Positions 34,223-41,385 of a stretch of 41,385 bases of DNA are shown here, piece after piece. The notes under the pieces were generated by a model, which worked only from the letters and a program-made list of their open reading frames with translations, was not told the origin of the DNA and searched no databases. This DNA comes from Deltaproteobacteria bacterium (GTDB lineage Bacteria; Desulfobacterota; Deferrimicrobia; J040). The translations under genes and the position numbers were made by a program. The DNA lies in contig WVXK01000093.1 of the NCBI GenBank assembly GCA_011773515.1, positions 16,775 through 58,159 on the forward strand, given 5' to 3'. The stretch's first letter is position 1; every line of letters begins with the position of its first letter.

Positions 34223-34268
34223 GGAGATCCCCGATTGTCCAAGTGGTAACCTGGTTGGGGGGATCTCC
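34223..34268. repeat. Long inverted repeat / hairpin
   Basis: GGAGATCCCC (34223-34232) pairs perfectly with GGGGATCTCC about 25 bases later, and inner CCAA/TTGG extend the stem around a loop containing the palindrome GGTAACC. There is no T run on either strand directly after it, so it is not an ordinary terminator. It could be a structured RNA element or a protein-binding site. Confidence 0.55.
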
Positions 34269-34664
34269 CGGTGGTATTGTGTACCGTCACCTTTGATTAT
34301 AAAAAAACGGAGAAAGATTCTCTATTTGCCCGGTGAGGTCCCGGCGAAGGCGGCGGTGGCCCTCCCTCGTTTTGCCTTCGCCCGCGCTCTCGACGGGCCA
34401 CCCGGCTGGCGTTTTACCATACCCGGGATTCTATTGTTTACCAGCTCATGAAAGGGAACACCTATCCTTCTGCAGAGCCTGACGATACGGAATCTGTCAT
34501 AGCTCGGGACAAAAGTCATCCGTGTCACATACATTTTTGACAACCCCGGAGGTGGTGCCTTCCCCTCTCCTATAGACTACCAAAAAAAAGCCCTTTGCTC
34601 ATCCCCCATGAGCGGGTGCAGATATTTTTCCCGGGATGCGGGTTTGGGCAGAAGAGTTTCTCGC

Positions 34665-35819
34665 TCAGATATTGCGAGGGGCTGTTCTGATGCCTCTTTT
34701 CTTTTTCGACCTCTTCTCCCGGTACATGAGTTCGTCGGCCCTGCCGAGAAGGTCATCGATGGTGCACGGTGTTTTGGGGTTGTACCGTGCCGTCCCGATA
34801 CTCAGGGAGACCGTGTATTTTCGGTCTGGCCGTCCGTTGAGCTCATCGATTCCGGCCCTGAACCGCCTTTCAATGATAGACTCGACGTCCGAGCCTGTTA
34901 CGTTTATCAACAGAACGGCAAACTCGTCTCCCCGGAGACGGGAGATGATGTCGGACTTGCGGAAGGATTTCCTCAAAATTTCGCTCACCTCGGTGATTGC
35001 CCGGTCACCTTCCTGGTGCCCGAACGTGTCGTTGATCCACTTCAGGTCGTCAAAGTCCGAGTAAAAGAGCAGCATCTCGCTCTTCGTCCTGTCGGCAAGC
35101 TTCATCTGCTGATTGGCGAGCAGGAAAAAGCCCCTTCGGTTGTTCAGCCCCGTTAAATCGTCTGTGATCAGCAGAGCGCGAAGCTCTTCCTCCAGGTTTT
35201 TTCTGACCGTGATGTCACGCAGGATTACGAGTGCCTCATCGGCTCCCGTGGAAGTTATCCTTGCCTCGTGATGGTACGTATCCTCGCCGATGACCTGCTG
35301 ATATTCAAAGATCTGCATTTCGCCGGTGGTGATTGCCAGGTTTACGTATTCCACGACTTCGGCGTGGACGCCCGGCGGGAGGAAAGCGTCTATTTTTTTT
35401 CCGAGGAATTCGCTGAACGGCTTCGACAGGCTGTCATTTTGGTTTTCCTTGACTGACTCCAGCAGCGTCCCGTCCTTTTTGAGCCTGAACATGGTATCGG
35501 GAATCGCGTCCAGCAGCGCTTTCATCTTCCTTTTGCTCTTTAAAAGGTCCTCTCCCCAGCGCCTTTTTCTGGCAACTATTTTCGATGCAATGACGCCATA
35601 CAAAAGGCAGAAGGCAAGAGTGATCAACTGGTAACTGTTGTTGAACTCGGAGACCTGCGAAAGGAAAGATACCCAGAAGGATTTTTGAAAGAATATGAGC
35701 CTGTCTATCGCAGCGTTCGTTGCCAGGATCAGCAGATAGGCGATCACCGAGTAGAGGATCAGAACCCGCTCGTCTCTCTCGGGATACTCGCGCAGTGATG
35801 ATAAAACGTTTCTCTTCAT
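34665..35819 (-). CDS. Membrane diguanylate cyclase (PAS-GGDEF)
   Basis: 384 residues from ATG 35819, which has GGGGAGA upstream; the frame is open to 35879 but that would overlap the preceding gene. Two membrane helices (about 19-40 and 63-84), a PAS domain (about 100-215) and a GGDEF domain (about 222-375). The signature is RGDEF, a variant compatible with c-di-GMP synthesis, and the feedback I-site RxxD (RKSD) lies five residues before it. LLITDDLTGLNNRRGF marks the domain start. It follows the HD-GYP gene by 22 nt, so synthesis and breakdown of c-di-GMP may be encoded on one transcript. Confidence 0.9.
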   Translation of the reverse strand: MKRNVLSSLREYPERDERVLILYSVIAYLLILATNAAIDRLIFFQKSFWVSFLSQVSEFNNSYQLITLAFCLLYGVIASKIVARKRRWGEDLLKSKRKMKALLDAIPDTMFRLKKDGTLLESVKENQNDSLSKPFSEFLGKKIDAFLPPGVHAEVVEYVNLAITTGEMQIFEYQQVIGEDTYHHEARITSTGADEALVILRDITVRKNLEEELRALLITDDLTGLNNRRGFFLLANQQMKLADRTKSEMLLFYSDFDDLKWINDTFGHQEGDRAITEVSEILRKSFRKSDIISRLRGDEFAVLLINVTGSDVESIIERRFRAGIDELNGRPDRKYTVSLSIGTARYNPKTPCTIDDLLGRADELMYREKRSKKKRGIRTAPRNI

Positions 35820-35841
35820 GTCAGGTGTCTCCCCGGCAGTT

Positions 35842-37347
35842 TTATGGTACGATCTCTGTCCTCTCCTTTGAGCTATCACTGCTCATGTGTCTCAAAAGCG
35901 CCCTGACCGGTTCGGCATCAAACTGGGTGCCCGCGTTTTTCTTGAGCTCTGACACCGCATCCTCCGTCGTCAACCTGTCCCTGTAGGGGCGGTCGGATGT
36001 CATTGCATCGAAAGCGTCCGCAACCGCTATTACCCTGGACTCCACCGGTATGTTTTCCCCGGAGAGGCCATCGGGATACCCGGTGCCGTCGAACCTCTCG
36101 TGGTGATGCCGGACGATCGGGCAGAGGTGGGTAAGGGATCGCAGCGGTTTAATGATATTTTCCCCGATGACGGGGTGTTTCTTGATGACATCGAACCAGG
36201 ACTCGGGCATTTCATGGGAGATCTCATGGAGTATCGAATCGGGAATCCCGATCTTGCCGATGTCGTGAAGGAGGGAGGCGTCCTGAACGTACGCCACCGT
36301 CTGCTCCGGCAGGTTCATCTCTCTGGCTATAGCTCCTGAAAGTGCAGATACCCTCTTAGAATGGCCGTTGGTATATATGTCCCGGGCTTCGACTGCCGCG
36401 GCAAGGGCCGTGATGCTGTCGAAGTATGTTTTTTCCATCTCTTTTCGCAATTCCGTGTTTTCAATAGCCGTGGATATCTGTGCCGAAAGGTTTTTGATCA
36501 TCACCATTTCGTCATCGGTGATGGTATTTTTCTGCCTGCCGTCCGGGTTTTCCCCCGTATCACGGCATGTCTCCGCCCCCGCTGCCATCGTCAAGACCCC
36601 AAACACCCTGTGGGATTTGACAAGGGGCGTGGAGATGTTGTCCCCGATAAACGCTTGGAACTCAAGGTGGTCCTCCATGTTTTCACCTGGCATGCTGTTT
36701 TCGATGATGCAGACGGGGCGCTTTTCTTCCATGACCAGGTTAAGCGTCTTTTTCCCTTTCGTAAGGAAAGCGCTTTTCTCGTCCTCCGTGAGCCCTATCT
36801 GGGTGATTATCCTGAGACCTCGTGGGTCGTTGTTCACCGCCATGACCCCCTTCCTGAATCCGATGATATTCGAGATGCTGGACAGGTAAACTTTCAGGAG
36901 CCTGTCGAGTTCAAAGGGAGATTCAACGGCATGCGATATGTGGTTCAACAGGCTTTTGATCTGTGCTTTGGATTCTTTCAGTTCGTTTACGTTTTTCTGC
37001 AGGGTCTCCGTAATCTTGTTGACGTTTTCCGAGAACTCGGTCATTTCATCACGGGATTCCGTTTCCGCTCTCCGGTTCAGTTCTCCCGACGCTACCGCCT
37101 TCACATTTTCCAGGGTTTTTTCCCAGGATCGGTTGATTCCCCTGAGGATTGCGTATCCCGCTATCCCGAGGAATAGGAAAGAGATAATGATTATGGAAAA
37201 TTGGGTGTTGTTCCCCTCCTGGCCGAGTTCGCTGTTCACATGGAGATACACGGTAACGAGCATGGGGATTACATACAGAATAGCGATGATGTTGGTAAAC
37301 TTGCGCGCAATCGTGCTCTGCTTTTTCCCGCGAGTAAGATCCTGCAT
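35842..37347 (-). CDS. Membrane HD-GYP phosphodiesterase (HAMP-GAF-HD-GYP)
   Basis: 501 residues from ATG 37347; the frame is open to 37743 but the extra 132 residues are Cys-rich and not domain-like. The ribosome site is weak. TM helices about 17-36 and 50-70, HAMP about 72-125, a GAF domain about 145-300, and the C-terminal HD-GYP domain: YTNGHSKRVSALS, LLHDIGKIGIPD, RHHHERFDGTGYPDGL and IAVADAFDAMTSDRPYR. HD-GYP enzymes hydrolyse c-di-GMP with a bi- or trinuclear metal site; all its ligands appear intact. Confidence 0.92.
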   Translation of the reverse strand: MQDLTRGKKQSTIARKFTNIIAILYVIPMLVTVYLHVNSELGQEGNNTQFSIIIISFLFLGIAGYAILRGINRSWEKTLENVKAVASGELNRRAETESRDEMTEFSENVNKITETLQKNVNELKESKAQIKSLLNHISHAVESPFELDRLLKVYLSSISNIIGFRKGVMAVNNDPRGLRIITQIGLTEDEKSAFLTKGKKTLNLVMEEKRPVCIIENSMPGENMEDHLEFQAFIGDNISTPLVKSHRVFGVLTMAAGAETCRDTGENPDGRQKNTITDDEMVMIKNLSAQISTAIENTELRKEMEKTYFDSITALAAAVEARDIYTNGHSKRVSALSGAIAREMNLPEQTVAYVQDASLLHDIGKIGIPDSILHEISHEMPESWFDVIKKHPVIGENIIKPLRSLTHLCPIVRHHHERFDGTGYPDGLSGENIPVESRVIAVADAFDAMTSDRPYRDRLTTEDAVSELKKNAGTQFDAEPVRALLRHMSSDSSKERTEIVP

Positions 37348-37779
37348 TTCACAACCCGTAGAAAACGGTAAAGTTAAGTACCAGGAGCATATGTTCCCAG
37401 CCGAATAAAGTAAAGATTTATCACTGTTCACTATATTTTCGGAAATTTCCGCACATTCTTTATTAGCAAACGGTGCTATTTTCCCCTGAATGCCTGAGGC
37501 GTCTTGTTTTTTCCGGGGGCTGCCAGGGGTAAAAGCGTCGGGAAGGTCAGTGATTTCGGCACATAGCAGGCATCTTAAGACGTGAATGGCCGCACAATTA
37601 CCATCACAAATCCCCAAAAACATCCAAATCGCGGCAATTTCCCCCTTCAGAAGAGTGATTATCGGGAAGTCACCGGCTTTTGCGTCCCGGGCAAAGCTTT
37701 TTACGGGAAAGATGGTTAGCGACAGCCGGCCCTTTCGGGCCACGGCGATCCACGGGAGGAGTTAATCCTTTTCGGGACC
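37348..37779. other. Non-coding region between the NADH module and the HD-GYP gene
   Basis: About 430 bp. A near-perfect palindrome GGAGCATATGTTCC (37384-37397) lies 37 bp upstream of the HD-GYP start, a possible operator. A GGCCC-GAAA-GGGCC hairpin (minus, 37728-37741) lies just after the HoxU-like stop and may be part of its terminator, although no T run follows. Confidence 0.5.
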
Positions 37780-38466
37780 CTACGTCTGCCTGCTGCAGTG
37801 AAAGCCCTCGCCCAGGTCGCAGCGGATGCAGTCTCCCACGCTGTACTGCGGCGTCAAGGTTATCGACTCGCACTTGCCGCAGAAGTACTCTTCTCCCGCG
37901 TCCATCGGACCGTCACAGGGCGTCACCGCCATGGGACAGAGGGTTACGCAGGCCCGGCACATCACGCATGATTCGGGCTTTTCCTCGAGGGGGTATTTCA
38001 CGCGGCGGTTCTTCCCACGGCCGACGAAGCCGATGGCGTGGGCCTGGTAGAGCTCGTTGCAGACCCGGACGCACCGGCCGCAGAGAACGCAGTCGTCACG
38101 GCGGAGGGAGAAACGGGGTTTGGTGACGCCGCAGCGGACAGCGATGTCCTGGATGGCCCGTGAATTGGGGGCCTGGGTGACGAGCAGCTCGGCAATGTTG
38201 CGGCGAAGATTCCTGACTTGCTCCGAGTTGGCACGGATTACCATCCCCTCCTGGACGAGCAGGGTGCAGGAAGCGGTGATCTTCGACTTTCCGTTCTGGA
38301 CATTTTCAACGATGCACAGCCGGCAGGCGCCGATGTCGGTCAGGGTGGGCATGTGGCAGAGGTGGGGGATACAGATGGCGTATTGCAGCGCTGCTTCGAG
38401 AACGCTCGTCCCTTTCGCTACGCTGATGCTCGCCCCGTCGATCGTAAGATTCACTTTATGATGCAT
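37780..38466 (-). CDS. HoxU/NuoG-N-terminal-like iron-sulfur subunit
   Basis: 228 residues. The N-terminal [2Fe-2S] ferredoxin domain has Cys at IPHLC, GACRLC and ASC; a His/Cys-containing linker follows; then two [4Fe-4S] motifs, DDCVLCGRCVRVC and ESCVMCRACVTLCP. A C-terminal Cys-rich knuckle (CGKC...DCIRC, about 193-212) goes beyond ordinary HoxU. It is the electron-exit subunit of a NAD(P)H-oxidising module in hydrogenases or formate dehydrogenases. It lies 13 nt after the NuoF-like gene and is the last gene of the operon; no catalytic hydrogenase subunit follows. Confidence 0.88.
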   Translation of the reverse strand: MHHKVNLTIDGASISVAKGTSVLEAALQYAICIPHLCHMPTLTDIGACRLCIVENVQNGKSKITASCTLLVQEGMVIRANSEQVRNLRRNIAELLVTQAPNSRAIQDIAVRCGVTKPRFSLRRDDCVLCGRCVRVCNELYQAHAIGFVGRGKNRRVKYPLEEKPESCVMCRACVTLCPMAVTPCDGPMDAGEEYFCGKCESITLTPQYSVGDCIRCDLGEGFHCSRQT

Positions 38467-38479
38467 GTTGCTCCCTCCT

Positions 38480-40333
38480 TTACTGGACGATGATGGCGTT
38501 ACGGGTACAGACGGTCGGGCAGATGCCGCATTTGTTGCAGGCCCCCCGGTCTATGGTGTGAAGCTGGTCTTTTTCCCCCCGGATGGCCTCCTGAGGGCAG
38601 GAGACAAGGCATGCCCCGCAGCCGTCGCACATTGCAGCGTCGATGGAGTATTCGATGAGCGCCGTGCACACGCCGGCCGGGCAGCTTGCCTCGTTTATGT
38701 GCGCCTCGTATTCCTCGGGAAAATAGCGAAGGGTGGAGAGCGCCGGATTGGGGGCTGTTTTCCCCAGCCCGCACAGGGCCGTATGGGCCACCGTCTCCCC
38801 CAGTTCCTGAAGCAGGGGGATCTGGTCGGGCCGTCCCCTTCCCTCGGTAATGTCGGCAATGATCTCCAGCATCCGGTCCACCCCGATCCGGCAGGGGACG
38901 CACTTGCCGCAGGACTCGTCCTGGAGAAAATTCAAGAAGTACTTGGCCACGTCTACCATGCAGGTCTTCTCGTCCATGACCACCAGCCCTCCCGACCCGA
39001 TCATGGACCCCTTCTCCCAGAGGATGTCGAAGTCCACGGGAAGGTCGAACATGGAAGCGGGCAGGCATCCGCCGGAGGGACCACCCGTCTGGACGGCCTT
39101 GATCTTTTTTCCGTCGCGGCTTCCTCCGCCGATCTCCTCAACGACGGTCCGGATGGTGGTGCCGAAAGCCACCTCGACGAGCCCTGTGTTCCTGACCCTG
39201 CCGGTGAGGGCGAGGATCTTGGTGCCCTTGCTGCTGTCCGTGCCCATGCCGGCGAACCAGGCCGCACCCTTCTTGATTATGGATGGTATGTTGGCCCACG
39301 TCTCGACGTTGTTCAGCGTGGTGGGCTTGTTCCAGAGGCCGTGCTCGACGGTGTGGACGTCCTTGGGCCGGGGCTCGCCGACCCTGCCCTCGATGGAAGC
39401 CATGAGGGCTGTCGATTCACCGCAGACGAAGGCCCCGCCGCCACGGGCTATCTCGATATCGAAGTCCATCCCCGAGCCGAGGATGTCAGTGCCGAGGAGA
39501 CCGTGATCCCTCGCCTGCTGGATGGCCACCCGGGCGTGGTCGACGGCGATGGGGTACTCGTTGCGTACGTATATGTAGCCCTGCTCGGAGCCGATTGCAT
39601 ATGCCCCGATGAGCATTCCCTCGATCACCGAGTGGGGGTTGCCCTCGAGGACCCCCCTGTCCATGAAAGCGCCCGGATCACCCTCGTCGGCGTTGCAGAT
39701 GACGTACTTCTCCTCGCCGTGGGCGGCCTTGCAGGCAGCCCACTTTTTGGCCGTGGGAAAACCGCCGCCCCCGCGCCCCCTGAGGCCGGAAGCCGCGATT
39801 TCTTTGATGACCTTTTCGGGGTCCATTTCGGCCAGGACCTTGGCAAAACCGGCGTATCCGCCGATGGCGAGGTAGTCATCGATGGAGAGGGGGTCCACCT
39901 GCCTGTTCTGGGAGAGGAGGGTGGGAGTCTGTGCCCGGTAGAAAGGAATCTCGGCCTCCGTGGCCACCTTCCCATTCGTGGTCGGATCGGTGTAGAGGAG
40001 CCGGTCGATGAGTTCACCCCGTATGACGGTCCGTTTGAGGATCTCACCGACGTCGGACGGGTTTACGTGCCCGTAGAAGATATTTGCCGGGTCGATGACC
40101 ATGATGGGGCCCTGCTCGCAGAAGCCGTGACAACCTGTTACCCGGAGGCGCACGTTCTCACCGAGGCCGTTGTTTCTCATCTCCCTTTTGACCTCGGAAA
40201 CGACTTCCTGGCAATTGGTGGCCTGACAACCGGGGCCCCCGCACAGCGTGATCAGGACGTCTTCATCCCTGCGCCCGGAAAGAATAGATGAGCGCAAGGC
40301 GTTCAGTTCTGAAATGGATTCGATTCTAGACAT
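38480..40333 (-). CDS. NuoF/HndC-like NADH-binding flavoprotein with extra ferredoxin domains
   Basis: 617 residues. N-terminal thioredoxin-like [2Fe-2S] domain (LCGGPGCQATNC and CHGFCEQGP). The FMN/NADH core carries GRGGGGFPTAKKW, CNADEGDPGAFMDR and GAFVCGESTALMASIEG. The [4Fe-4S] site is ESCGKCVPCRIG. A C-terminal two-cluster ferredoxin domain (MCDGCGACLVSCP and ACNKCGICPTVC) is typical of HydB/HndC-type subunits rather than respiratory NuoF. Such subunits oxidise NADH or take part in flavin-linked electron bifurcation in anaerobes. It overlaps the NuoE-like stop by 8 nt. Confidence 0.93.
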   Translation of the reverse strand: MSRIESISELNALRSSILSGRRDEDVLITLCGGPGCQATNCQEVVSEVKREMRNNGLGENVRLRVTGCHGFCEQGPIMVIDPANIFYGHVNPSDVGEILKRTVIRGELIDRLLYTDPTTNGKVATEAEIPFYRAQTPTLLSQNRQVDPLSIDDYLAIGGYAGFAKVLAEMDPEKVIKEIAASGLRGRGGGGFPTAKKWAACKAAHGEEKYVICNADEGDPGAFMDRGVLEGNPHSVIEGMLIGAYAIGSEQGYIYVRNEYPIAVDHARVAIQQARDHGLLGTDILGSGMDFDIEIARGGGAFVCGESTALMASIEGRVGEPRPKDVHTVEHGLWNKPTTLNNVETWANIPSIIKKGAAWFAGMGTDSSKGTKILALTGRVRNTGLVEVAFGTTIRTVVEEIGGGSRDGKKIKAVQTGGPSGGCLPASMFDLPVDFDILWEKGSMIGSGGLVVMDEKTCMVDVAKYFLNFLQDESCGKCVPCRIGVDRMLEIIADITEGRGRPDQIPLLQELGETVAHTALCGLGKTAPNPALSTLRYFPEEYEAHINEASCPAGVCTALIEYSIDAAMCDGCGACLVSCPQEAIRGEKDQLHTIDRGACNKCGICPTVCTRNAIIVQ

Positions 40334-40802
40334 TTGCCCTTTTCTCCTCTTTCCGCCGCACCGACCGAATGAGCGCCCGCAGCTTTGCGGGCGTCATGTG
40401 CGGGTGATAGGTTTCGTTGAGAACGACTACCGGCGCGAGGGCGCAGGCCCCGATGCAGTTGACGCTTTCCACGGAAAAGAGCCCGTCATCGGTGGCCTCT
40501 CCCTCCTCAACGCCGAGGAGGGTGAGGGCCTGCTCGATGAGGGGGTTGGCACCCCGCACGTGGCAGGCCGTTCCCTTGCACAGGGTTATGACGTGCTTTC
40601 CCCTCGGTTTCAGGGAGAAAGCCTTGTAGAAGTTTGCAACCCGGAAGACCTCGATCAGGGGAATGCCGAGCTCCTTTGAAACGGTTTCGAAAGCATTTCT
40701 CGAGATGTAACCCTGGGCCTCCTGAATGTCGTGGAGGACTTCGATGAGCTGGTGGGGCTGGCTTCTCCGCTCCTTAAGAATGGTTTCTAAAATCTCGGGC
40801 AT
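40326..40802 (-). CDS. NuoE/HoxE-like [2Fe-2S] subunit
   Basis: 158 residues from ATG 40802, set by CAGGAGGCA just upstream; the frame is open to 40892. The thioredoxin-like [2Fe-2S] domain has C-x4-C (CKGTAC) and C-x3-C (NCIGAC) separated by about 35 residues, as in NuoE. The N-terminal helical part (QPHQLIEVLHDIQEAQGYIS) is typical. It is the first gene of the three-gene NADH-oxidising operon. Confidence 0.93.
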   Translation of the reverse strand: MPEILETILKERRSQPHQLIEVLHDIQEAQGYISRNAFETVSKELGIPLIEVFRVANFYKAFSLKPRGKHVITLCKGTACHVRGANPLIEQALTLLGVEEGEATDDGLFSVESVNCIGACALAPVVVLNETYHPHMTPAKLRALIRSVRRKEEKRANV

Positions 40803-40922
40803 AGTTGCCTCCTGTCTGCATTTAAGAAAAAGAGTTGTCTGAAGTAGACTATTGTAGTAGGATGTATCGGTAAATACGGTTTGTTTGCACAAGTAATGCC
40901 TATTAATTGTAGGTATTTTTTA

Positions 40923-40938
40923 TGCCATTTGATTGCCA
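40923..40938 (-). promoter_or_regulatory. Possible sigma-54 promoter of the NADH module
   Basis: The minus strand reads TGGCAAT-CAAA-TGGCA with GG-N10-GC spacing. A second GG-N10-GC match (AGGCATTACTTGTGC) overlaps at 40887-40901. Both are weaker than the sites near 27140 and 28735, and the AT-rich background makes chance matches likely. Confidence 0.3.
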
Positions 40939-40978
40939 GTGTTCTGCACCATAAAGATATGCAGGGAGGAAACACGGC

Positions 40979-41385
40979 ATGGCCAGCAAACCACCTTATC
41001 CCGGAAACCCCGGCAGGAGTAAACCGAAGGTATCACCCTCACCCTTTCAGTGGCGCCTCGCCCCCAGCGAGGAGAGCGACCCGGCCAAGGTCGAGTGGGC
41101 GCTCAGGGAAAGGATCAAGGAGCTCAACTGCCTTTACGCCATCGCTCAGCTGGGCGAGCCGGCCAACGGTTCCATCGACGAGGTGCTCGAGGGCACTGTC
41201 GCCATAATTCCCCCCTCCTGGCAGTACCCGGAGGTTACCTGTGCCCGGATCAGTTTTCTGGACAAGAACTATAAAAGCGCAAACTTCAGGCTGACCGGCT
41301 GGCGGCAGTCTTCGGTCGTCCACCTCTACGGGGAGCCGGCGGGTGAGGTGACGGTCTGCTACCTGGAGGAGCGGCCGCCGGCTTA
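40979..41385 (+). CDS. Sensor/signalling protein, N-terminal fragment
   Basis: Open from ATG 40979 (AGGGAGGAA upstream) to the right edge, at least 135 codons. A Pro- and Ser-rich start leads to RERIKELNCLYAIAQL, IDEVLEGTVAIIPPSWQYPEVTCARISF and a GEVTVCYLEE end. This segment is common as an N-terminal sensory domain in PAS/GAF histidine kinases and phosphatases. The output domain is outside the window. It is divergent from the NADH-oxidising operon and may regulate it. Confidence 0.75.
   Translation, partial: MASKPPYPGNPGRSKPKVSPSPFQWRLAPSEESDPAKVEWALRERIKELNCLYAIAQLGEPANGSIDEVLEGTVAIIPPSWQYPEVTCARISFLDKNYKSANFRLTGWRQSSVVHLYGEPAGEVTVCYLEERPPA

Larger units (their letters stand above)
33486..34664. 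other. 1.2-kb region without a supportable gene
   Basis: No frame here has both a ribosome site and protein-like composition. It holds the candidate promoter at 33615-33630, a perfect 10-bp inverted repeat GTCTCCGGCG/CGCCGGAGAC (33817-33826 and 33857-33866), an AT-rich stretch at 33955-34160 and a long hairpin at 34223-34268. A 73-codon frame at 34322-34543 (minus) has a plausible N-terminal half but no ribosome site and a low-complexity tail. Confidence 0.55.

Noticed and set aside
34322-34543. Possible 73-residue gene on the minus strand
   Set aside because: No ribosome site, and the second half is Arg/Ala/Gly low-complexity. The first half (VTRMTFVPSYDRFRIVRLC) looks protein-like but is too short to support a call.
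37675-37688. Minus-strand GGGACGCAAAAGCC, close to the c-di-GMP-I riboswitch core, upstream of the HD-GYP gene
   Set aside because: The GNRA hairpin that should directly precede it is about 40 nt too far away and the rest of the aptamer (CCUAA, receptor helix) is missing. A cmsearch with RF01051 would settle it.
38465-40291. Plus-strand open frame of 608 codons
   Set aside because: Exact antisense of the NuoF-like gene, whose motifs are unmistakable; the plus-strand product has no recognisable domain.

Overview
The window reads as chromosome of a moderately GC-rich, Gram-negative, probably anaerobic bacterium of the Desulfobacterota/deltaproteobacterial kind. This is inferred from gene content: a fused transaldolase/phosphoglucose isomerase, sigma-54 response regulators, a Tat-exported molybdopterin oxidoreductase, NuoE/NuoF-type diaphorase subunits, a PEP-CTERM-like protein and GGDEF/HD-GYP signalling. 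No phage, insertion sequence or CRISPR was seen. One tRNA gene (Arg, anticodon UCG) is present.

Layout. (1) 1-7303, minus strand: a tight five-gene operon for a TVP38/TMEM64 membrane protein, a MerA-like flavin disulfide reductase, transketolase, RpiB and transaldolase-PGI (the last runs off the left edge). (2) 7521-11816: small envelope genes, namely a PEP-CTERM-like protein, a ribbon-helix-helix-like protein, a lipoprotein-like protein, a phospholipase D family protein and a His/Met-rich protein built from two copies of one ~98-residue unit. The last is divergent from a P1B metal ATPase (12020-13909). (3) 14015-17951, plus strand: a thiamine operon under a TPP riboswitch with an intrinsic terminator. 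It encodes a ThiH carrying a HydG-like C-terminal CX2CX22C motif, ThiS, ThiG and two ThiE paralogs. (4) 18009-18085: tRNA-Arg with a clear promoter. (5) 18344-27056: a molybdenum block. mobB-moeA-mobA on plus converge with moaA and a MOT1-type molybdate transporter on minus. Upstream of these on minus lies a TtrA/TtrB-like molybdoenzyme pair. (6) 27560-33485, minus strand: three tandem small paralogous proteins (90-101 aa) of unrecognised function, then a sigma-54 response regulator and its membrane histidine kinase. (7) 34665-37347: a diguanylate cyclase and an HD-GYP phosphodiesterase. (8) 37780-40802: a NuoE/NuoF/HoxU-like NADH-oxidising module without any hydrogenase, divergent from a partial sensor gene at the right edge.

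The part most worth attention is 26274-33630. Near-identical -24/-12 (sigma-54) promoter sequences stand in front of the molybdoenzyme pair and the three-paralog operon. Each has, about 200-230 bp further upstream, a copy of a shared element beginning GTGTAACCTG. A further -24/-12 match precedes the kinase/regulator operon. This suggests one signal-responsive regulon in which the two-component system switches on both a periplasmic molybdoenzyme and an undescribed family of small, possibly OB-fold (SNase-like) proteins.
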